37,804 nucleotides of DNA from Prochloraceae cyanobacterium (GTDB taxonomy: Bacteria; Cyanobacteriota; Cyanobacteriia; Cyanobacteriales; JASJDA01). The translations under genes were made by a program, and so were the position numbers. The first letter of the stretch is position 1; every line of letters begins with the position of its first letter. Location: positions 1 to 37,804 of the forward strand of contig JASJCW010000009.1 in the NCBI GenBank assembly GCA_030065265.1, in the 5' to 3' direction. Positions 1 through 8,923 of the stretch are shown in pieces. Under the pieces are notes generated by a model. The model was not told the origin of the DNA, ran no database searches, and saw only the letters and a program-made list of their open reading frames with translations.

Positions 1-832
1 TGAGGAGTTTGTCAGAATCTAAAGCAATATTTAATACTTTTGGCGTATGTAAAATTTTTGCTTTTAAACCGGCAGGATTGTTGCTATCGAAAAATTTATT
101 AAAGCCGTCTAAATATTCTTTGGCGATCGTATATTCAAATTCTTCCTTTGTAAATAAATTCAAATCGATTAAAGTTTGAAATTCAGCGCGAGAAATATTC
201 CATTCTCGATTCATTCTGCCAAATTTTAATCTTTCAACTACTAAAACTTTATAGCCTTTGAGTGCCATTGCTGCGGCGTGGATCGCACCTAAAGCCCCAC
301 CAATATAAATTAGATCGTAAGTCGGTCGAGCTGTTTTTGTAGCGGGGGTTTTAAAAATTACTTGTTTGGGTTGTTCTGGTTGTTTAACATTATCTCGCCA
401 TTTCTTTTCCCACCAATAAACTCGATTGAGATCGTATTCTCCTCGTTCCATTTTTTGAAAAAAATGAACTGTCTTGGGATAATAAGGTGCTAAGGCTGTA
501 AAAATAGATTGCTCTTTGAGATCTATCTTTGGCAAAGTCGGATATTGTGTGGGAAATCTTGCTCTGATTTCTGCGATTAATTGTTGTTTGATTTTGCTCC
601 AATTGGCGATCGCTCTTTTTCCCCATTGAAATACTTTTAAATAAGTCGTACGCTGCAACGACCAAATAAAGATTGAAAGCTCGCTAGCTTCAATATTTTC
701 AGAAAATTGAATGCGAATCCCTCGAGGGGTAACGATCTTTTTGCCTTTGTTAGGTTGCCATTTTTGCTGCAACCATTCAAGAACTTCATTAGTGTCTGGT
801 GTCGGTATTTCTAAGTACAAAATTTCTTTCAT
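1..832 (-). CDS. cruA: CruA-like lycopene cyclase (5' part, runs off left edge)
   Basis: An open frame on the minus strand starts at the ATG at 832 and runs 277 codons without a stop to the window edge, so the C-terminus is missing. After about 150 N-terminal residues comes a FAD-type dinucleotide fold, YDLIYIGGALGAIHAA, followed by a VVERLKFGR strand and the EWNISR motif. I recall that motif as shared by the CruA/CruP carotenoid cyclase family. The long N-terminal extension before the Rossmann motif fits CruA better than CruP. The family cyclises lycopene ends to beta-rings in carotenoid synthesis at the membrane. Without the C-terminal half, a related FAD oxidoreductase cannot be excluded. 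Confidence 0.7.
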   Translation of the reverse strand, partial: MKEILYLEIPTPDTNEVLEWLQQKWQPNKGKKIVTPRGIRIQFSENIEASELSIFIWSLQRTTYLKVFQWGKRAIANWSKIKQQLIAEIRARFPTQYPTLPKIDLKEQSIFTALAPYYPKTVHFFQKMERGEYDLNRVYWWEKKWRDNVKQPEQPKQVIFKTPATKTARPTYDLIYIGGALGAIHAAAMALKGYKVLVVERLKFGRMNREWNISRAEFQTLIDLNLFTKEEFEYTIAKEYLDGFNKFFDSNNPAGLKAKILHTPKVLNIALDSDKLL

Positions 833-1044
833 TTTCCTCTGCCAATCTCAAAAAATCTATTCAAATAAAATTATTCTCTAGAAGATATCAATATTTAAGA
901 AAGTTTACTTTTCTTAATTAGGGCGATCGCATTTAACCTTGAGGATAAGATTTTCGATTGCTTTCGATCGGGTTACATGATGACTCGAACATGGAAAAGT
1001 TTACCTTAAATTGACGTTTTATCAGTAAAAATGTTTCCTGAAAA

Positions 1045-1096
1045 GTTAACAATCGATTTAGGCATGATTATTAAAAAAGATCGCGCAATTGTTAAC
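1045..1096. promoter_or_regulatory. Perfect 9-bp inverted repeat upstream of psb34
   Basis: GTTAACAAT at 1045-1053 is repeated in perfect inverted orientation as ATTGTTAAC at 1088-1096, with a 34-nt spacer. It lies 25-76 bp upstream of the likely -35 box of psb34. It may be a regulator site or a stem. I recognise no known operator. The rest of the cruA-psb34 gap (833-1187) shows no coding signal. Confidence 0.4.
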
Positions 1097-1120
1097 ATTT
1101 TTTACTTTTGTAAATATTTA

Positions 1121-1150
1121 TTGTCCTAACTGAATAAAAATCAATATAAT
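1121..1150 (+). promoter_or_regulatory. Sigma70-type promoter of psb34
   Basis: TTGTCC at 1121-1126 and a perfect TATAAT at 1145-1150 are 18 bp apart, and the -10 box ends 37 nt before the psb34 start codon. An AAGAGG ribosome-binding site lies at about 1173-1178. Confidence 0.6.
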
Positions 1151-1187
1151 CGAGCGAGATTCAATCACAATTAAGAGGTTTAAAAAT

Positions 1188-1355
1188 ATGCCTTATACAG
1201 TAGAAGAAGGTGGAAGACTAAATAACTACGCTAAAGAGCCAAGAATGTACGTAGCTGAGACGACAACAACTCAAAAGCGCAATTATATTATTGTAGGCGG
1301 TCTAGGAATTGCTTTAATCGGCGGTTTAATTGCTGTAGCGGCGATCGTATCCTAG
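1188..1355 (+). CDS. psb34: Psb34, photosystem II assembly factor
   Basis: This 55-aa protein starts MPYTVEEGGRLNNYAKEP and has one C-terminal transmembrane segment (about residues 33-54). The N-terminal EGGRLNN-xA-xEP pattern and the QKRNYI entry to the helix match what I recall of Psb34 (Synechocystis Ssl1498 family), a small thylakoid protein that binds PSII assembly intermediates in competition with high-light-inducible proteins. The gene has its own promoter, ribosome-binding site and downstream hairpin, so it is probably monocistronic. Confidence 0.85.
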   Translation: MPYTVEEGGRLNNYAKEPRMYVAETTTTQKRNYIIVGGLGIALIGGLIAVAAIVS

Positions 1356-1387
1356 TTATTGCTAGAAAATTGAATAACATTAACCTT

Positions 1388-1412
1388 AGTGCATCTTTTG
1401 TGGGGATGCACT
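1388..1412 (+). terminator. Hairpin terminator after psb34
   Basis: AGTGCATC (1388-1395) pairs perfectly with GATGCACT (1405-1412) over a 9-nt loop, followed by A/T-rich sequence with a short T run at about 1427-1432. It sits 33 nt after the psb34 stop. Confidence 0.6.
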
Positions 1413-1526
1413 TAATATAAAGAAAAATTTTTAAAACATTCCTCGATCTTGGTAAGTTGTTAATATCTGCTGAATAACTTCAGATTTCCCTTAACAACTA
1501 ATCGAGAATATGTCAATCGAGGAAAA

Positions 1527-2078
1527 ATGTACAGATCTTTATTAGCAACCATTTTAATTATTTTCAGTTTAATTTTGCACGGTTGCTCTAGCGGTGCGAG
1601 CGGGCTGCAAAAATACGTCAATACCGCTCGAGGTTATGAATTTTTATACCCTAACGGTTGGATTGCTGTAGATGTCAAAGGAGCATCTGAGGGAGTCGAT
1701 ACTGTTTATCGAGATTTAATTGAAGAAAGCGAAAATTTAACCGTAATTATCAGCAACGTCTCTGCTGAGGAAACTTTAGAATCTTTGGGCGATCCGACTG
1801 AAGTTGGTTATCGTTTTATGAAAAGGATTAATAATGCGGCTAATTTAGATCGCAAAGCAGAATTGATCGCAGCAGGAAAACGGGAATACGAGGATAAGAA
1901 TTATTATTTATTGGAGTACGTGGTCGAATTGCCAGGAAATCGAATCAGACACGATCTTGCTAGTGTGGTAGTTGACGATGGCAAACTATATACTTTTGAT
2001 ATTTCTACCCGCGATCGACGCTACAAGAAAGTTAAAAACTTATTTGAAGTCGTGGTTAATTCTTTTACCGTGTACTAA
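1527..2078 (+). CDS. psbP: CyanoP (PsbP-family) PSII lipoprotein
   Basis: This 183-aa protein has a lipoprotein signal peptide ending at LHGC (Cys20), so it is probably lipid-anchored on the lumenal face of the thylakoid. The mature part is one PsbP fold. It opens with YVNTARGYEFLYPNGWI and contains VDTVYRDLIEESENLTVIIS, both typical of cyanobacterial PsbP homologues, which assist early PSII assembly. The His at -2 of the lipobox is slightly atypical. maf follows 75 bp downstream on the same strand, and the two may be cotranscribed. Confidence 0.9.
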   Translation: MYRSLLATILIIFSLILHGCSSGASGLQKYVNTARGYEFLYPNGWIAVDVKGASEGVDTVYRDLIEESENLTVIISNVSAEETLESLGDPTEVGYRFMKRINNAANLDRKAELIAAGKREYEDKNYYLLEYVVELPGNRIRHDLASVVVDDGKLYTFDISTRDRRYKKVKNLFEVVVNSFTVY

Positions 2079-2153
2079 GATGTTTGTCTGCTCTTTTGAG
2101 AGTAGATATTTTTCGGTAGATAGATCTAGTGTATCTGTAACCTCTTTGATTCA

Positions 2154-2753
2154 ATGAGTCCTCCTGATTTTGTCTTAGCTTCTGCTTCTGTTGCACGTCG
2201 TAAATTACTGCGGATGGCTGGAATCGAACCAATTATCTGTCCGAGTAATTTTGACGAGTCTCGGGTCAAATCGACCGATCCGAAAATCTTAGTTCAAACT
2301 CTCGCATTAAGAAAAGCTACTACTGTAAGCAGTCAATATAGTAAAGCCTTAATCTTAGGTTGCGATTCTGTTTTGGCAATTGAAGATCGAATATACGGTA
2401 AACCCAACTCTCCTGCAACAGCGATCGCCCGTTGGCAAGAAATGCGAGGCCGAGAAGGACTTTTATACACCGGCCACGCTTTAATCGATTCCGGCGCAAA
2501 TCAAGAGGTTTTACGTTGCGGCATTACTAAGGTATATTTTGCTAATATCAGCGATCGCGAAATAGCTGCTTACGTGGCAACCTCCGAACCCCTTAAATGT
2601 GCCGGTAGTTTTGCTTTAGAAGGGCAAGGTGGTTTGTTCGTTGAAAAGATAGATGGCTGTCATACTAATGTGATTGGTTTGAGTTTGCCCCTATTGCGGA
2701 CGATGTTGGCCGATCTAGGATATCAAGTTACGGATTTTTGGCAAAATCCTTAA
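2154..2753 (+). CDS. maf: Maf-family nucleotide pyrophosphatase
   Basis: This 199-aa protein has the full Maf/HAM1-like architecture. An N-terminal [12 protein letters not shown] substrate loop is followed by FDESRV, the ALRKA segment, the [16 protein letters not shown] catalytic core and [13 protein letters not shown]. The family hydrolyses non-canonical or modified NTPs to NMPs, which cleanses the nucleotide pool, and is historically linked to septum inhibition. The length is normal. The ATG is the first start after the CyanoP stop; no strong ribosome-binding site is visible, and readthrough from psbP is likely. Confidence 0.92.
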   Translation: MSPPDFVLASASVARRKLLRMAGIEPIICPSNFDESRVKSTDPKILVQTLALRKATTVSSQYSKALILGCDSVLAIEDRIYGKPNSPATAIARWQEMRGREGLLYTGHALIDSGANQEVLRCGITKVYFANISDREIAAYVATSEPLKCAGSFALEGQGGLFVEKIDGCHTNVIGLSLPLLRTMLADLGYQVTDFWQNP

Positions 2754-2766
2754 TTATACCTTGAAA

Positions 2767-2813
2767 TAAAATGGCAATTTGGGATTAACTCAGCAGACTT
2801 GTCAGCCATTTTA
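2767..2813 (+). terminator. Possible stem-loop after maf
   Basis: TAAAATGGC (2767-2775) pairs perfectly with GCCATTTTA (2805-2813) across a 29-nt loop, 14 nt after the maf stop. The 3' arm is followed by A/T-rich DNA but no uniform T-tract, so termination is plausible and not certain. Confidence 0.35.
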
Positions 2814-2969
2814 AATTAAATTATAGATTTAAATATTTGGTTGAATGCTATCAAACATGATAAGATTTTAAATTCGTGTAATTTTTAATTGATTGGAAAG
2901 AGATCGAGACAATTAGCAATTAGTAGATTAATATATATAGAGTAGTTAAAGCTGGGATACGCGGATAAA

Positions 2970-2987
2970 CCACTATAGATAGCGTGG
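2970..2987 (+). promoter_or_regulatory. NrdR-box-like palindrome in the nrdA leader
   Basis: An imperfect palindrome, CCACTATAGATAGCGTGG, lies 54 nt before the nrdA start, just downstream of a TATATATAG element (2932-2940) that may be the -10 box. The left half, CACTATA, fits the half-site of NrdR, the repressor of ribonucleotide reductase genes. The right half has one extra base. The leader continues through a GC-rich patch and a T8 run (3023-3030), with no riboswitch I recognise. Confidence 0.35.
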
Positions 2988-3040
2988 TAGGGGATCGTAG
3001 TAAAACCTCGCGGCCCGGGCAATTTTTTTTGTCTTTAAAA

Positions 3041-5305
3041 ATGCAACAGACCCTTTCGACCATCAAAACGAATTCAAAACAAAATAACAACATTCATGCC
3101 GTCGGTAGAGATGGTTCGAGAAAGCCTCTCGATGTTGTTAAAATAAGGCGCGTGGTCGATTGGGCGACTGCGGGATTGGAGGTTAATTCGATTGCTCTAG
3201 AAGCTGGTTTAAAAACTAGATTGCGCGATGGAATTACGACTAGAGAAATTCAAGAAAATTTAATAAATTGCGCTCTAGAAATGTGCAGCCCTGAAGAACC
3301 AGATTGGCGATATGTCGCCGGAAGGCTGCACGTCTGGAGTTTATGGAAAGACACTAAAGTCAGTCGGGGCTATACTTACGGCGATTACGAACAAACTGTA
3401 AAGTTACAAGTAGAATCCGATCGCTACGATCGCCGTATTTTGACTTACTCTCCAAGTGAGTTGCAAGAGGCAGGAACTTGGATCGATCCCGATTGGGATT
3501 TAGAATACGACTATGCTGGAGCCGTCTTATTAACTTCTCGATATCTTTTAAAGGACGAATTACCCCAAGAAGCCTTTTTAACTTGCGCTTTATTGTTGGC
3601 TTCGGTTGAAGCACCTGAAAATCGGATCGAGTTAGCCAAACAATTCTACGAGGCAATTTCCAAGCGAAAAATATCCTTAGCAACCCCAATCTTAGCCAAT
3701 CTGAGAAGCCCTAAAGGATCTTTGACTTCCTGTTTTATCACCGCGATCGACGACAATTTAGAAAGTATTTTCGCAGAAATAACCAATACGGCGAGAATCT
3801 CCAAAAATGGTGGCGGTGTTGGCGTAAACGTAAGTCAAATTCGCGCTACCGGAAGCACGGTAATGGGCAAGTCAAATGCTTCGGGTGGAGTAATACCTTG
3901 GATTAAAATTCTCAACGATACGGCGATCGCCGTCAATCAAGGAGGAAGAAGGGCTGGCGCGGTCACTGTTAGTTTGGATATTTGGCATTTTGACGTGCCG
4001 GAATTTCTAGAAATGCAAACCGAAAACGGCGATCGGCGACGCAAAGCTTACGATATTTTTCCCCAATTAGTCATTACCGACGAATTTATGCGTCGGGTGG
4101 TGAATAAAGAAACTTGGACTCTAATCGATCCTTACGAAGTAAAAATAAAATTAGGCATCGATTTAGCCGGACTTTGGGGCGCAGAATTCGAGCATAAGTA
4201 TCAAATTATTGAAAGTAAAGTGGGACGAGAAATTACTCTTTACAAACAAGTTTGCGCTCGAGAATTATTTAAAAATATCATGCGAAGTCTCTTAGAGACG
4301 GGAATGCCTTATCTCTGGTTTAAAGATACGGTAAACAAAGCCAATCCCAACAAACATGATGGCTACATTCCTGGGGGCAATCTTTGTCAAGAAAGTTTTT
4401 CTAATGTCAAAGCCGGAGAATTAGCCCACAGTTGCAATCTTAACTCCCTCAATCTGCCCAACATTGCAGACGAAGAAATCGCCGCAATATGTAAAATTGC
4501 CGTCAGAATTTTAGATAATACAATCGAATTGACCGAACCACCTTTTGCAGAAGCTAAAACACACAACGATCGCTACCGTACGATCGGCGTAGGATGCATG
4601 GGTTTGGCTGACTGGCTAGCCGATCGCAAACTTACTTTTGAGAATTTGCCAGAAATTAGCAACTTATTTGAGGAAATTGGTTACTGGTGTACTAATGCGT
4701 CGATGGAATTAGCCAAGGAAAGAGGTGCTTACGCTGCTTTTCCCGGTAGCGAATGGAGTCAAGGAAAATTAATCGGTGCTAAACCTGTAGAATGGTTTTT
4801 AGAAAATGCTAGGGATCCACAGCGTTGGCTGGAACTATCGGCAAATATTCAAAAATTTGGCATCCGCAACTCCCACATTACGGCGATCGCCCCCAATACT
4901 TCTTCTTCTCTAGTCCAAGGAGTTAGTGCTAGCGTACTTCCAGTTTACAGTCGTTTCTTTTACGATAAGTGGGCTAAAGGTACGGTACCGATCGCACCAC
5001 CCTACATTAAAAATCGTTTTTGGTTCTATCAAGAAAACAAAACCCTCGATCAAAATAAAGTGGTTCGAGCAGTAGCGACAATGCAAAAATGGGTCGATAC
5101 GGGGATTTCGATGGAATTATTATTTAACCTCAACCAAGGGGTTTACTTTCCCGAAGATCCAGATCGATGTCTCAGTGCTAAAGACATCTTTGAAACTTTA
5201 TTAATGGCTTGGGAAGAAGGTTGTAAAGCAGTTTACTACGTTCGCACCGTACAACGGGATAGTTTTCAAGAAATAGATAACTCTTGCAGTGCTTGTACTA
5301 ATTAA
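3041..5305 (+). CDS. nrdA: Class I ribonucleotide reductase, large (alpha) subunit
   Basis: The alpha subunit reduces ribonucleoside diphosphates to deoxy forms. I place the start at the ATG at 3041 (754 aa). The upstream GTG at 2984 lies inside the palindrome and adds an atypical leader. An N-terminal ATP cone (VGRDGSRKPLDVVKIRRVV) suggests dATP feedback. Active-site features from this start are Cys231 (TSCFI), Cys449 and Glu451 in GGNLCQES (thiyl-radical Cys and acid), and Cys465 in AHSCNLN. Near the end come the YY pair of the radical-transfer path and the C-terminal SCSACTN dithiol. nrdB follows 25 nt downstream. Confidence 0.93.
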   Translation: MQQTLSTIKTNSKQNNNIHAVGRDGSRKPLDVVKIRRVVDWATAGLEVNSIALEAGLKTRLRDGITTREIQENLINCALEMCSPEEPDWRYVAGRLHVWSLWKDTKVSRGYTYGDYEQTVKLQVESDRYDRRILTYSPSELQEAGTWIDPDWDLEYDYAGAVLLTSRYLLKDELPQEAFLTCALLLASVEAPENRIELAKQFYEAISKRKISLATPILANLRSPKGSLTSCFITAIDDNLESIFAEITNTARISKNGGGVGVNVSQIRATGSTVMGKSNASGGVIPWIKILNDTAIAVNQGGRRAGAVTVSLDIWHFDVPEFLEMQTENGDRRRKAYDIFPQLVITDEFMRRVVNKETWTLIDPYEVKIKLGIDLAGLWGAEFEHKYQIIESKVGREITLYKQVCARELFKNIMRSLLETGMPYLWFKDTVNKANPNKHDGYIPGGNLCQESFSNVKAGELAHSCNLNSLNLPNIADEEIAAICKIAVRILDNTIELTEPPFAEAKTHNDRYRTIGVGCMGLADWLADRKLTFENLPEISNLFEEIGYWCTNASMELAKERGAYAAFPGSEWSQGKLIGAKPVEWFLENARDPQRWLELSANIQKFGIRNSHITAIAPNTSSSLVQGVSASVLPVYSRFFYDKWAKGTVPIAPPYIKNRFWFYQENKTLDQNKVVRAVATMQKWVDTGISMELLFNLNQGVYFPEDPDRCLSAKDIFETLLMAWEEGCKAVYYVRTVQRDSFQEIDNSCSACTN

Positions 5306-5330
5306 TTGTCAAGGAAAAATATAGAAACAA

Positions 5331-6386
5331 ATGAGAGCAATCGAGCAAAAAATGCCCGTCAATCCGATCTTTAACCCAGGAGGAGACGACGCGATCCAAA
5401 ATAGATCGATTTGGTTCGGTAACACCACTAATTTAATGCAGTTAAACGACGTACGCTATTCTTGGGCTGTCTTGCTGTACCAACAAATGCGAGAAAATTT
5501 TTGGATTCCACAAAAATTAGACTTGACTCAAGATGTGACCGATTATTGGAATTTGACTCCCTACGAACGGAGAGCTTACGATGGGATTCTTTCCTATCTT
5601 ACCTTTCTCGATTCGGTACAAACTTGCAATATTCCCCATCTTAAAAGCAGCGTTACCGCACCGGAAGTTAGTTTGTGCATGGCCGAACAAATTTCTCAAG
5701 AAGCAATGCACAACCAAAGCTATCAATATATTATCGAGACGGTCATACCGAGCGATCGCCGCAGCGCGGTGTATGAATTTTGGCGCAGCGATCGCATTCT
5801 GGCCGATCGTTGTAAATTCATTGCTAAATTTTATCAAAACTACGTCGATAATCCGAACCCAGAAAACTATTTTATTGCTTTGTTAGCGGATTATTTATTA
5901 GAAGGACTTTACTTTTACAATGGCTTTATTTACTTTTACAATCTCGCTTCGAGAATGTTAATGCCAGGTTCGGCAGATATATTTAAAATGATCAATCGAG
6001 ACGAACTTTCTCACGTCAGACTATATCAAAAATTGATTGTCGAAGCGATGAAAGTTTTTCCCCATTCTGAAGAGCTAATTTATGAGATGACTGACAGTGC
6101 GGTCAAACAAGAATGTCGTTGGACGAATCACATTGTTGGCAACAATATTTTAGGTATTACTGAAGCATCGACTTCTCACTATACTAAATATCTAGCGAAT
6201 ATTAGATTGCGGGCGATCGGATTGAACCCACTTTATTTAGATAATAAATATAAAAAGAGTCCTTACTCTCATTTAGAGCGTTTTTCTGACACTAAAAAAG
6301 GAGCGCATACCAAAGCTAATTTCTTTGAAGCGCAAGTAACTAGCTATGTGATGTCTTCTGGTGTAACTGGTTGGGATGAAATTTAA
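5331..6386 (+). CDS. nrdB: Class I ribonucleotide reductase, small (beta) subunit
   Basis: This 351-aa ferritin-like subunit houses the metal centre that starts radical chemistry for NrdA. All ligands are present: Asp94 (FLDSVQ), Glu124 and His127 (SQEAMH), Glu191 (LLEG), Glu225 and His228 (DELSH). Tyr131, at the position of the E. coli radical tyrosine, is kept, so a tyrosyl-radical type (Ia-like) is possible. No nrdI is adjacent, which argues against class Ib. The metal (Fe or Mn) cannot be read from sequence. It is cotranscribed with nrdA and ended by a strong terminator. Confidence 0.93.
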   Translation: MRAIEQKMPVNPIFNPGGDDAIQNRSIWFGNTTNLMQLNDVRYSWAVLLYQQMRENFWIPQKLDLTQDVTDYWNLTPYERRAYDGILSYLTFLDSVQTCNIPHLKSSVTAPEVSLCMAEQISQEAMHNQSYQYIIETVIPSDRRSAVYEFWRSDRILADRCKFIAKFYQNYVDNPNPENYFIALLADYLLEGLYFYNGFIYFYNLASRMLMPGSADIFKMINRDELSHVRLYQKLIVEAMKVFPHSEELIYEMTDSAVKQECRWTNHIVGNNILGITEASTSHYTKYLANIRLRAIGLNPLYLDNKYKKSPYSHLERFSDTKKGAHTKANFFEAQVTSYVMSSGVTGWDEI

Positions 6387-6392
6387 TAGTTT

Positions 6393-6427
6393 TACCGTTA
6401 AATTTGATTTTTTAACGGTATTTTTTT
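6393..6427 (+). terminator. Intrinsic terminator of nrdAB
   Basis: A perfect 10-bp stem, TACCGTTAAA (6393-6402) with TTTAACGGTA (6411-6420), has an 8-nt loop and is followed at once by T7 (6421-6427). It lies in the convergent gap before the PATAN-REC gene. The opposite strand lacks a T-tract, so it acts only rightward. Confidence 0.93.
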
Positions 6428-6476
6428 GTCGAGCATTAACAATATCGGATTGTGAAAATATAACAATTAATTTTAT

Positions 6477-7682
6477 TTAGCAAGCAGTTTTTGAGGTCAT
6501 TAATTGAGAAGAATTGACCTTAATGCTATTGCAGTTTGCTGTAATCTTATCGCCGACAAATTTCTCGATCGCTTTACGGATTTCTAGAAGTTCGATTGGT
6601 TTGGAAAGAAATGCCGCCGCACCGCAGATTTTTGCTCTGACGCGATCGGTAATTCCAGTTTGACCGGTCAACATTATAATCGGCGTATTTTCTAATTTTT
6701 TAACTCTTTTTAATTGAGAACAAAGCTCGTAACCGTTTACAATTGGCATCGCTACGTCTAAAAGAATTAAATCTGGCTGAGAAACGATCAATCTGGGAAT
6801 AGCTTGTAAAGGCTCTTTAATCCCGATGAAATCATAACCGTAATGGCGAACTATTTTTTCTGTAATTTGAATTGTTGCCGGACTATCATCGATACAAGCA
6901 ATCAACAATTTCGATGGTGCGATCGTCCCCATTTCAGATTCGTATTTAATCTCGCTCTCAGAAAGATCTGCAATTTTAATTAACTCGATCGAACCTTCTT
7001 CGATGTATTGTTTTAAAGAAGTTGTCAATTCTAAAACATCTCGTTGCAGTTGAATAGCTAGTTCTTGTAAAGTCCGGTTACCATCGAGCAATCTGACAAA
7101 ATTTTGATAAACTTGGGGTGAAACTTGTCCTTTTAGGATCTTCCTATCTTTGATAATTGGCGCGAAATTGGGCGATATTTCTTCAAAACCGCGATCGCAC
7201 CAATTTTGCCATCTTTCTTTTGCGATCGCTAATTCTTGTTTTGTATTGAGGCGAATTAAAGATATTTTCAGTCCGCAACAACCTAAAATTGAATCTCCAG
7301 ATTTACTTACAGTATCGTACTTGAGAGTTTGATTTTTCTCTAACTGAAGAAATTCAAACAAGATTCTTTGAATTTGTTCTCTGACAATCGTTATTAACCG
7401 ATCTAAAGTGATTTTTTTCTCTTCTAATAGTTCTGTTAAATAATGATGATTAGAACAATCTAATTTTGTTTTAGAAAGGAAAAAGCGATCGTATTGGTTA
7501 GGTTTGAGATTGTATCGACTCAGATGAAGTCTCCAAAAACGATTTGATTGTTCTCCTCCTTCAGCCCAAAATATTCGCCCAAATAGAAAATAAAATCTAC
7601 ACTGCACTCCTGCGATCGATTTTATTTCAAGTCTTCCAGTAAATCCATTTTCTTCTAAAGCTGTTACTCGTTCTATTAGCAT
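6477..7682 (-). CDS. PATAN-domain response regulator (PatA/PixG type)
   Basis: This 401-aa protein has an N-terminal PATAN (DUF4388-like) region, about residues 10-130. A short helical segment, QVSPQVYQNFVRLLDGNRTL (about 186-205), follows. The C-terminal receiver domain (about 258-376) has the acidic pair Asp265/Asp266, phosphoacceptor Asp309 (LLDVAMP), Thr339 and Lys361. This is the layout of cyanobacterial PatA/PixG/PilG proteins, which act in phototaxis and pilus control or in heterocyst patterning. No chemotaxis-like genes are adjacent, so its pathway is unknown. It is an orphan gene, convergent with nrdB. Confidence 0.88.
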   Translation of the reverse strand: MLIERVTALEENGFTGRLEIKSIAGVQCRFYFLFGRIFWAEGGEQSNRFWRLHLSRYNLKPNQYDRFFLSKTKLDCSNHHYLTELLEEKKITLDRLITIVREQIQRILFEFLQLEKNQTLKYDTVSKSGDSILGCCGLKISLIRLNTKQELAIAKERWQNWCDRGFEEISPNFAPIIKDRKILKGQVSPQVYQNFVRLLDGNRTLQELAIQLQRDVLELTTSLKQYIEEGSIELIKIADLSESEIKYESEMGTIAPSKLLIACIDDSPATIQITEKIVRHYGYDFIGIKEPLQAIPRLIVSQPDLILLDVAMPIVNGYELCSQLKRVKKLENTPIIMLTGQTGITDRVRAKICGAAAFLSKPIELLEIRKAIEKFVGDKITANCNSIKVNSSQLMTSKTAC

Positions 7683-8566
7683 TTTCGATCGACACTGGTT
7701 TAATTTAATTTATTATAATTCAATTACTTAAGTAATATTACTGATTTAGACTAGATTTATTGAATATTTATTTTTTACTTCTCGATCTTTATTATTTTTA
7801 ATAATAAATTCATACTCCGCTAGTTTGCTCTGGTATTGAGGCCGAATTTATACTTATAAAAGCTCCTTCATCTCTGGATTTTATTAGTGAAAGTGACAAA
7901 GCACATGTAATTTTGTCAAATTTGTTTTTTAAAAATTCAAGAAAATAAAGTTAATTAATTTAAATTTCATACCCTCAATGATTCTAGAATCTTTGCTTGG
8001 TGGATTCGAGAAGCTTTCTATTTGGTAGTTTGATGATTTGTTTCTAAGTAAAATCTGATTTGAAGATAGCCGATCGAACTAAGTTTTTCAAAGAAGATGA
8101 TGCTGCTATGAATTTTGAGGTGCAAGTGTTTCTTATTACGTCTTTTTCTACAATTTTGTTGTTTATATATTGATATTTTTATCCTGTTTTTTCAGATACT
8201 GACATCATCTTCAATTCATTTTTGCAACTCTTAAAGTTAGGTCTATCGAAGCTTTTGTTGTTCGATAAAATTAGAACCAAACTTTATTATCTTCAAAGAT
8301 ACTTTAATTAACTAGTTTAAATATGTCATTTAATCAATAAAATAAAAACAATTGCTTTAATGACAACCTTTGAGGTTCTAACTGTAAGAATAACCTTAAA
8401 AAGTAAGTTTTTGGCAAAAAAATATAATTTTAATATCACTGAGAGTTGAAAAAACTTTTTCATTCAAAATATGGCAAAAAAATAGACATTTTTTTATTGT
8501 TCATGTAGAATCATATACATAATAAAACTGGCAATATAAATTATCGTTTAATTATCTCGTGTTATT
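7683..8566. other. 884-bp AT-rich intergenic region
   Basis: No coding frame or known RNA was recognised. It holds overlapping palindromes ATTACTTAAGTAAT (7733-7746) and AGTAATATTACT (7741-7752) just upstream of the PATAN-REC start. GATTCTAGAATC lies at 7980-7991, and a 10-bp inverted repeat (8093-8102 with 8203-8212) spans a 100-nt loop. Near the right end, TGGCAAAAAAATA occurs at 8412-8424 and 8472-8484, exactly 60 bp apart, and a looser TGGCAATATAAAT occurs at 8529-8541. Confidence 0.5.
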
Positions 8567-8923
8567 ATGAATTTTGTTGAGGGTACGACTAATAAACATA
8601 GAGATATATTTAACTGGGTTCGTACTAGAAAAGGGTTTAAGTATACCAACAAACAAATATCTGCTTGGAGTGGATTTGATGAAAGTAAATTAAGTCGTTT
8701 TTTTTCAGGGAAAAGAGATTTAAAAGCTGGAGAATTCTTTTATCTACTTGAATCTATGCCGAAAAGTTTTCAAGAATTATTTTGGAGTAGATACAATCCC
8801 GAGAAGCAAAAAGCAAATTTAGATGTGATTATTGCAGATATGGATGTTATTAGTTTGGTCGATCTAGTTAATTTAGCTGGAGAAGAGCTATCTAAAAAGA
8901 TCCTCAAGCAAAATACTCCCTAG
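8567..8923 (+). CDS. Small XRE-like helix-turn-helix protein
   Basis: This 118-aa protein has a likely lambda-repressor-type HTH: NKQISAWSGFDESKLSRFFS (about residues 28-47) is followed by GKRDLKAGEFFYLLESMP. The C-terminal half is acidic and helical with no catalytic motif. Similar short HTH proteins occur in many cyanobacteria and are presumed DNA-binding. No partner toxin or phage gene is adjacent. The ATG is preceded by an AT-rich region with evenly spaced TGGCAA repeats that could be its own operators; that link is inference. Confidence 0.65.
   Translation: MNFVEGTTNKHRDIFNWVRTRKGFKYTNKQISAWSGFDESKLSRFFSGKRDLKAGEFFYLLESMPKSFQELFWSRYNPEKQKANLDVIIADMDVISLVDLVNLAGEELSKKILKQNTP

Noticed and set aside
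390..665. 91-codon minus-strand frame inside the CruA-like gene
   Set aside because: It overlaps the recognisable CruA-like reading frame in another register and has no family features.
2941..3035. Riboswitch in the nrdA leader
   Set aside because: The GC-rich patch and T8 run suggested one, but no known consensus (cobalamin, glutamine or others) fits and no solid terminator stem forms.
2984..3040. Longer NrdA start at GTG 2984
   Set aside because: The added 19 residues are unlike the family and the codon sits in a palindrome; the ATG at 3041 gives a normal N-terminus.
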